From JANLYC01 sp963815445 (GTDB lineage: Bacteria > Actinomycetota > Actinomycetes > Propionibacteriales > Nocardioidaceae), in assembly GCA_963815445.1 (NCBI GenBank), contig CAWFGV010000005.1:248001-312000 (forward strand): DNA of 64,000 nt, written 5' to 3'. The notes beneath the pieces are model-generated. The model was not told where the DNA came from, did not search any database, and saw nothing but the letters and a program-made list of their open reading frames with translations. Each line of letters begins with the position of its first letter. Within the stretch, counting starts at the first letter, position 1. Below, in pieces: positions 60,992 through 64,000 of the stretch. The translations under genes were made by a program, and so were the position numbers.

Positions 60992-61921
60992 GTGACGCGC
61001 GCTGAGACGACAGAACTGCCACCAGATGACCAACCGTCCGACGAGCGTTCGCTCGGCGACACCGGCGGCGGTCTCGGGTTGCGCTGCCGGGGCGTGGTCC
61101 ACCTGTACCGAACGTTCGAGGGGCACGACGTGGTCGCCCTGCAGGGGGTCGACCTCGACATCCGAGCGGGCGAGCGGGTCGCCTTCCTCGGACCGTCCGG
61201 CTCCGGCAAGTCCACCCTGCTGACGCTCTTCGGTGGCATCCAGCGCCCCTCGGCCGGAAAGATCTTCTTGGGCGACCAGGAGATCTCACGGATGAGCGAG
61301 CGTGACCTGACCAAGCTCCGAGCCCAACGTGTCAGCACCATGCTGCAGGGCGCCTCGCGCAACCTGCTGCCGTACGCGACAGCCCGGCAGAACCTTGCGT
61401 TCGCGCGCGTGGCGATCGGCCGGTCGGACCGGGTGGCGATGGACGACAAAGACCTCCTCACCAAGGTGGGACTGCAGGCGCAGGCAAACCAGACCGTGCG
61501 GACGATGTCCGGAGGCCAGCAACAGCGCCTCGCCCTGGCCTGCGCCGTGACATCCTCGCCGCAGCTGCTGCTCGCCGACGAACCCACGAGCCAGCTCGGT
61601 CACGCCGACCGCGATCACATGCTCGAGCTGATGCACGGGCTGGGAGATGAGCTGGGTACGACGATCGTCGTGGTCACCCACCAGCCCGAGGTGGCCGACA
61701 CCTTCCCACGCACCATCACCATGAAGGGCGGCCGGGTCGGCTCGGAGGGACGGGACGGGGCCGAGTACATCGTGATCGGCGCCGAGGGAGTGTTGCACCT
61801 GCCTGCTCATCTCACCGACCAGTGGCCGCAGGGCACGCTGGTGCGGATCGAACCCGAAGACGTGGATACGCTCCTGCTGAGCCGGCCCGACGGCGTCACG
61901 CACCGACGGGAGACGCCATGA
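60992..61921 (+). CDS. ABC transporter ATP-binding protein, MacB/LolD-like, first of two
   Basis: A 309-residue ATPase from the GTG at 60992 (an adjacent GTG at 60989 is the alternative; AGGGGGA lies just upstream). Walker A is GPSGSGKST near residues 67-75, the signature MSGGQQQR, and Walker B LLLADEPTS. After it the D-loop reads QLGHADRD, where most relatives have xLD; the conserved Asp is absent. The His switch is in VVVTHQPEVAD. A C-terminal extension of about 80 residues (from about 230) is not part of the core. It powers an FtsX-type permease with its neighbour; substrate unknown. The stop overlaps the next ATG. Confidence 0.9.
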   Translation: MTRAETTELPPDDQPSDERSLGDTGGGLGLRCRGVVHLYRTFEGHDVVALQGVDLDIRAGERVAFLGPSGSGKSTLLTLFGGIQRPSAGKIFLGDQEISRMSERDLTKLRAQRVSTMLQGASRNLLPYATARQNLAFARVAIGRSDRVAMDDKDLLTKVGLQAQANQTVRTMSGGQQQRLALACAVTSSPQLLLADEPTSQLGHADRDHMLELMHGLGDELGTTIVVVTHQPEVADTFPRTITMKGGRVGSEGRDGAEYIVIGAEGVLHLPAHLTDQWPQGTLVRIEPEDVDTLLLSRPDGVTHRRETP

Positions 61922-62613
61922 GCGGCTCACTCGTCCTGCACGAGATCGAGCTCATCGTGCGGGGACGGCAGATCCTGCATCCGATCTCACTGACCTTGTC
62001 ACCCGGCGAGGTCACGGCCGTCTCCGGACCGTCAGGTTCGGGCAAGACGTCGCTGCTGTCGGTGGCCGGGGGTCTGCTGCCTCCGACACGTGGCACGGCG
62101 GAGTACGACGGGCGGCCGACCTGGAAGGGTGACGGTGACCCGCGCCCCGAGGTGACATTCGTCCTGCAGGTCTACGGCCTGGTGCCGATCCTCTCGGCAC
62201 ACGAGAACGTCGCGGTCGCCCTCCGGGCCCGGAAGGTCCCCGCCGCCGAAGTGCAGGCTCGGGTGCTGGAGGCGCTGGACCGCTTTCACATCGGCGACCT
62301 CGGCGACCGGCAGGTCGAGGAGCTCTCGGGCGGACAGATGCAGCGTGTTGCCTGCGCGCGTGCGTTCGTCGTGGGCGCGGAGGTCTTGCTGGCCGACGAG
62401 CCGACCAGTGAGCTCGACGAGTTCACCCGGGGTCAGGTGATGGCCGAGCTGCATCGTGAGGCGCAGCGCGGGGCAGTCGTCGTCGTCGCGACGCACGATC
62501 TGGCGGTCGTGGCAGCAGCCGACCGGCATGTGGTGATCGACGAAGGTCGGCTCACCGACCGGGTGGCTCCGGTCGCAACACTAGGACGCCATACCAGCGG
62601 CACGAGCTGGTGA
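61918..62613 (+). CDS. ABC transporter ATP-binding protein, second of two
   Basis: A 231-residue ATPase starting at the ATG that overlaps the first ATPase gene (ATGA). Walker A is GPSGSGKTS near residues 37-44, the Q-loop FVLQVYGLVP, signature LSGGQMQR, Walker B LLADEPTSELDE with a normal D-loop Asp, and the switch His in VVVATHDLAV. It is a regular MacB/LolD-type subunit. Two different ATPases encoded before one permease suggest a heterodimeric motor, in which this subunit has the complete set of catalytic residues. Confidence 0.92.
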   Translation: MSGSLVLHEIELIVRGRQILHPISLTLSPGEVTAVSGPSGSGKTSLLSVAGGLLPPTRGTAEYDGRPTWKGDGDPRPEVTFVLQVYGLVPILSAHENVAVALRARKVPAAEVQARVLEALDRFHIGDLGDRQVEELSGGQMQRVACARAFVVGAEVLLADEPTSELDEFTRGQVMAELHREAQRGAVVVVATHDLAVVAAADRHVVIDEGRLTDRVAPVATLGRHTSGTSW

Positions 62614-62629
62614 GCGCAGCGGTGTCGAG

Positions 62630-64000
62630 ATGAGCCAGCTCGTACGGGGGATCGTCTGGCGCAAGGGCCAGACGCTGACGCTCTTCCTGCTCGGCACCGT
62701 GGTCGTGGCCGGCTGCCTGGTCGTCGAACGGTTCAGTGACCTGACCGACACACCCGTCGGTTCGGTCGGCGTGCTGCTGCTGCTCGGGGTCGTCGCGCTC
62801 AGCGTGCAGGCCGCCGCCTCAGCGCGCTCCCGTCGCCCGGAGATCGCGCTGGCCCAGATCCGGGGTCGCCATGGACTGCGCCTGTTGGCCTACCTCCTGG
62901 CCGAACCCCTGACGGTCCTCGTCCTGGCGGCGGTGGCAGGAGTGCTGGTCGGACGAAGGGTGACGTCGTTCGCCGCAGATCGGTGGCTGCCCCCCGGCGT
63001 ACCCGATCCAGCGCGAATCGGAGGGCTCGGCTGGCTCACCGTGGCGGTCGCCGTCGCGGCGAGCAGCGCGGCCGTCGCAGCCGGGAGCTGGCGGACGGTG
63101 CGGGAGCCGCTGATCGAGCAGCTGGACACGTCGCATCGACCACGCTCGGGTACGACGCTCGTGCTGTTCGGCCAGACGGTGGTCGTCGTCGCCGCCGCGA
63201 TCGCGGCCTATCAGGCAACCCAGCAGGCGGGCGCACGAAGCGGCTGGGCCGGGCTGGCGAACCCTGCTCTCCTGAGCCCGGTTCTCCTCGGACTAGCCGC
63301 CGGCGAGGTCGCCGCCGTAGCCATCCGCGCGGGCGCGACACTGTCGTCCCGGTACGCAGGCGAGGGTGTCGGAAACCTGGGGGGCTTCCTCGCCAGACGC
63401 AGGATGGCCCGACGTTCCAACAGCGTGTTCGGTACCCGACTGGTGGTCGCGGCAGCCGTGGTCACGGCGGTGACCTCGAGCACGAGCACCGCAGTCAGCG
63501 GTTGGGTGGACGAGTCGACGAGGCTCGCCTCTGGTGGACCACTGCAGTTCGCCGTGGCGTCCGGCCCACTGGCGGCGTATGACGCGACCCACCTGATAGA
63601 CCCAGAAGGCCGTTGGCTGATGGCCATGGTCGCCGTGCCCGACAAGTCCGAGCCCTATCGTCGGATCCTGGCGGACACGGGCCGTTGGGATGCCGTCGTC
63701 GGCGACTTCCTGTCCACGACCGGGGCGGACCGCGTGTCATCGCAGGTGACACGGCTTCGCACGGGCCAGGTGGTGCAACCGGCATCCGGCGACCAGGTCA
63801 GCATGACGTTCACGAACGCTTCACTGCTCAATGTGGGTCGGACGCTGGTGACGGTCTTCTACCTCACAGCCGCCGGTACCGTCGACCAGGTCTTCATCCG
63901 CCCGCCGGCACGTGCAGATCTCGACCCGTCCGGTGCCACGACCGTTGTGCAGCCCCTCCCCGGCTGCAGGCTTGGCTGCACCGTGACTCAGCTGGGCCTC
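62630..64000 (+). CDS. FtsX-like ABC transporter permease, 5' part (cut by the window end)
   Basis: An ATG at 62630 opens a frame of 457 codons that runs to the window edge without a stop. The N-terminus MSQLVRGIVWRKGQTLTLFL leads into a membrane helix (LFLLGTVVVAGCLVV). Further hydrophobic segments occur at about residues 44-60, 87-105, 135-152, 178-193, 213-233 and 269-290, with soluble parts between and after. This is the MacB/FtsX permease pattern in duplicated actinobacterial exporters. It starts 16 bases after the second ATPase. The translated segment after residue 300 is an extracytoplasmic domain (for example WVDESTRLASGGPLQFAVAS). Substrate unknown. Confidence 0.85.
   Translation, partial: MSQLVRGIVWRKGQTLTLFLLGTVVVAGCLVVERFSDLTDTPVGSVGVLLLLGVVALSVQAAASARSRRPEIALAQIRGRHGLRLLAYLLAEPLTVLVLAAVAGVLVGRRVTSFAADRWLPPGVPDPARIGGLGWLTVAVAVAASSAAVAAGSWRTVREPLIEQLDTSHRPRSGTTLVLFGQTVVVVAAAIAAYQATQQAGARSGWAGLANPALLSPVLLGLAAGEVAAVAIRAGATLSSRYAGEGVGNLGGFLARRRMARRSNSVFGTRLVVAAAVVTAVTSSTSTAVSGWVDESTRLASGGPLQFAVASGPLAAYDATHLIDPEGRWLMAMVAVPDKSEPYRRILADTGRWDAVVGDFLSTTGADRVSSQVTRLRTGQVVQPASGDQVSMTFTNASLLNVGRTLVTVFYLTAAGTVDQVFIRPPARADLDPSGATTVVQPLPGCRLGCTVTQLGL

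Overview
This 64-kb window is high-GC chromosomal DNA from an actinomycete. The evidence is a fused 2-oxoglutarate dehydrogenase (kgd), the mismatch endonuclease NucS, Rho with a long Arg/Asn/Asp-rich insert, a DivIVA-domain coiled-coil protein of the Scy/FilP kind, DUF3052, DUF2550 and DUF6104 proteins, many GTG starts and several leaderless-type promoters. The gene order from argS to meaB resembles that of Streptomyces, but there are no Streptomyces-specific genes. A Nocardioidaceae-like member of Propionibacteriales is my best guess; that is inference. Most of the window is core chromosome. I see no prophage, insertion sequence, CRISPR array or integron.

Layout. 1-7.6 kb: the end of a quinone oxidoreductase, a cupin, DUF6104-kgd on the minus strand, and a lipoprotein-LCP pair. 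8-17 kb: a cell-surface glycoconjugate block with GtrA, a methyltransferase, two related membrane glycosyltransferases (one fused to a GT2 domain), an epimerase, a UDP-sulfoquinovose synthase (SQD1) homologue and a large membrane protein. 17-24 kb: tRNA-Arg(CCG), a lone receiver domain, argS, and the lysine/threonine genes lysA-hom-thrC-thrB. 24-25.4 kb: an ECF sigma factor and a putative membrane anti-sigma partner. 25.8-32.3 kb: rho, rpmE, prfA, prmC, the threonylcarbamoyl-AMP synthase gene and a polyprenyl-phosphate sugar-1-phosphate transferase. 32.6-40.4 kb: the complete F1Fo ATP synthase operon, closed by a strong hairpin terminator. 40.5-43.9 kb: small conserved genes. 44-60.7 kb: genes of the ethylmalonyl-CoA pathway, namely ecm (meaA), ccr, epimerase, acetoacetyl-CoA thiolase, a double 3-hydroxyacyl-CoA dehydrogenase, meaB and the cobalamin adenosyltransferase. 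They are interleaved with nucS, a D-amino-acid oxidase, a frameshifted saccharopine-dehydrogenase-like gene and the Scy/FilP-like gene. 61-64 kb: an ABC exporter with two ATPases and an FtsX-type permease cut by the window end.

The most unusual signal lies between and at the ends of genes. At least three short repeat families occur at gene 3' ends. (1) A 46-50-bp near-perfect palindrome with the core GTTTGCCT has three copies, plus half copies, and one copy carries a compensated base-pair change. (2) A 72-bp element has two copies, and both contain the TGA stop codon of a minus-strand gene at the same position. (3) A 30-bp unit is tandemly repeated four times inside the 3' end of rho, so that Rho ends in a repeat-encoded tail. 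A diverged single copy lies in reverse orientation at 41.9 kb. Families 1 and 3 share the core ACAAGCCACCTG, so they may be related.
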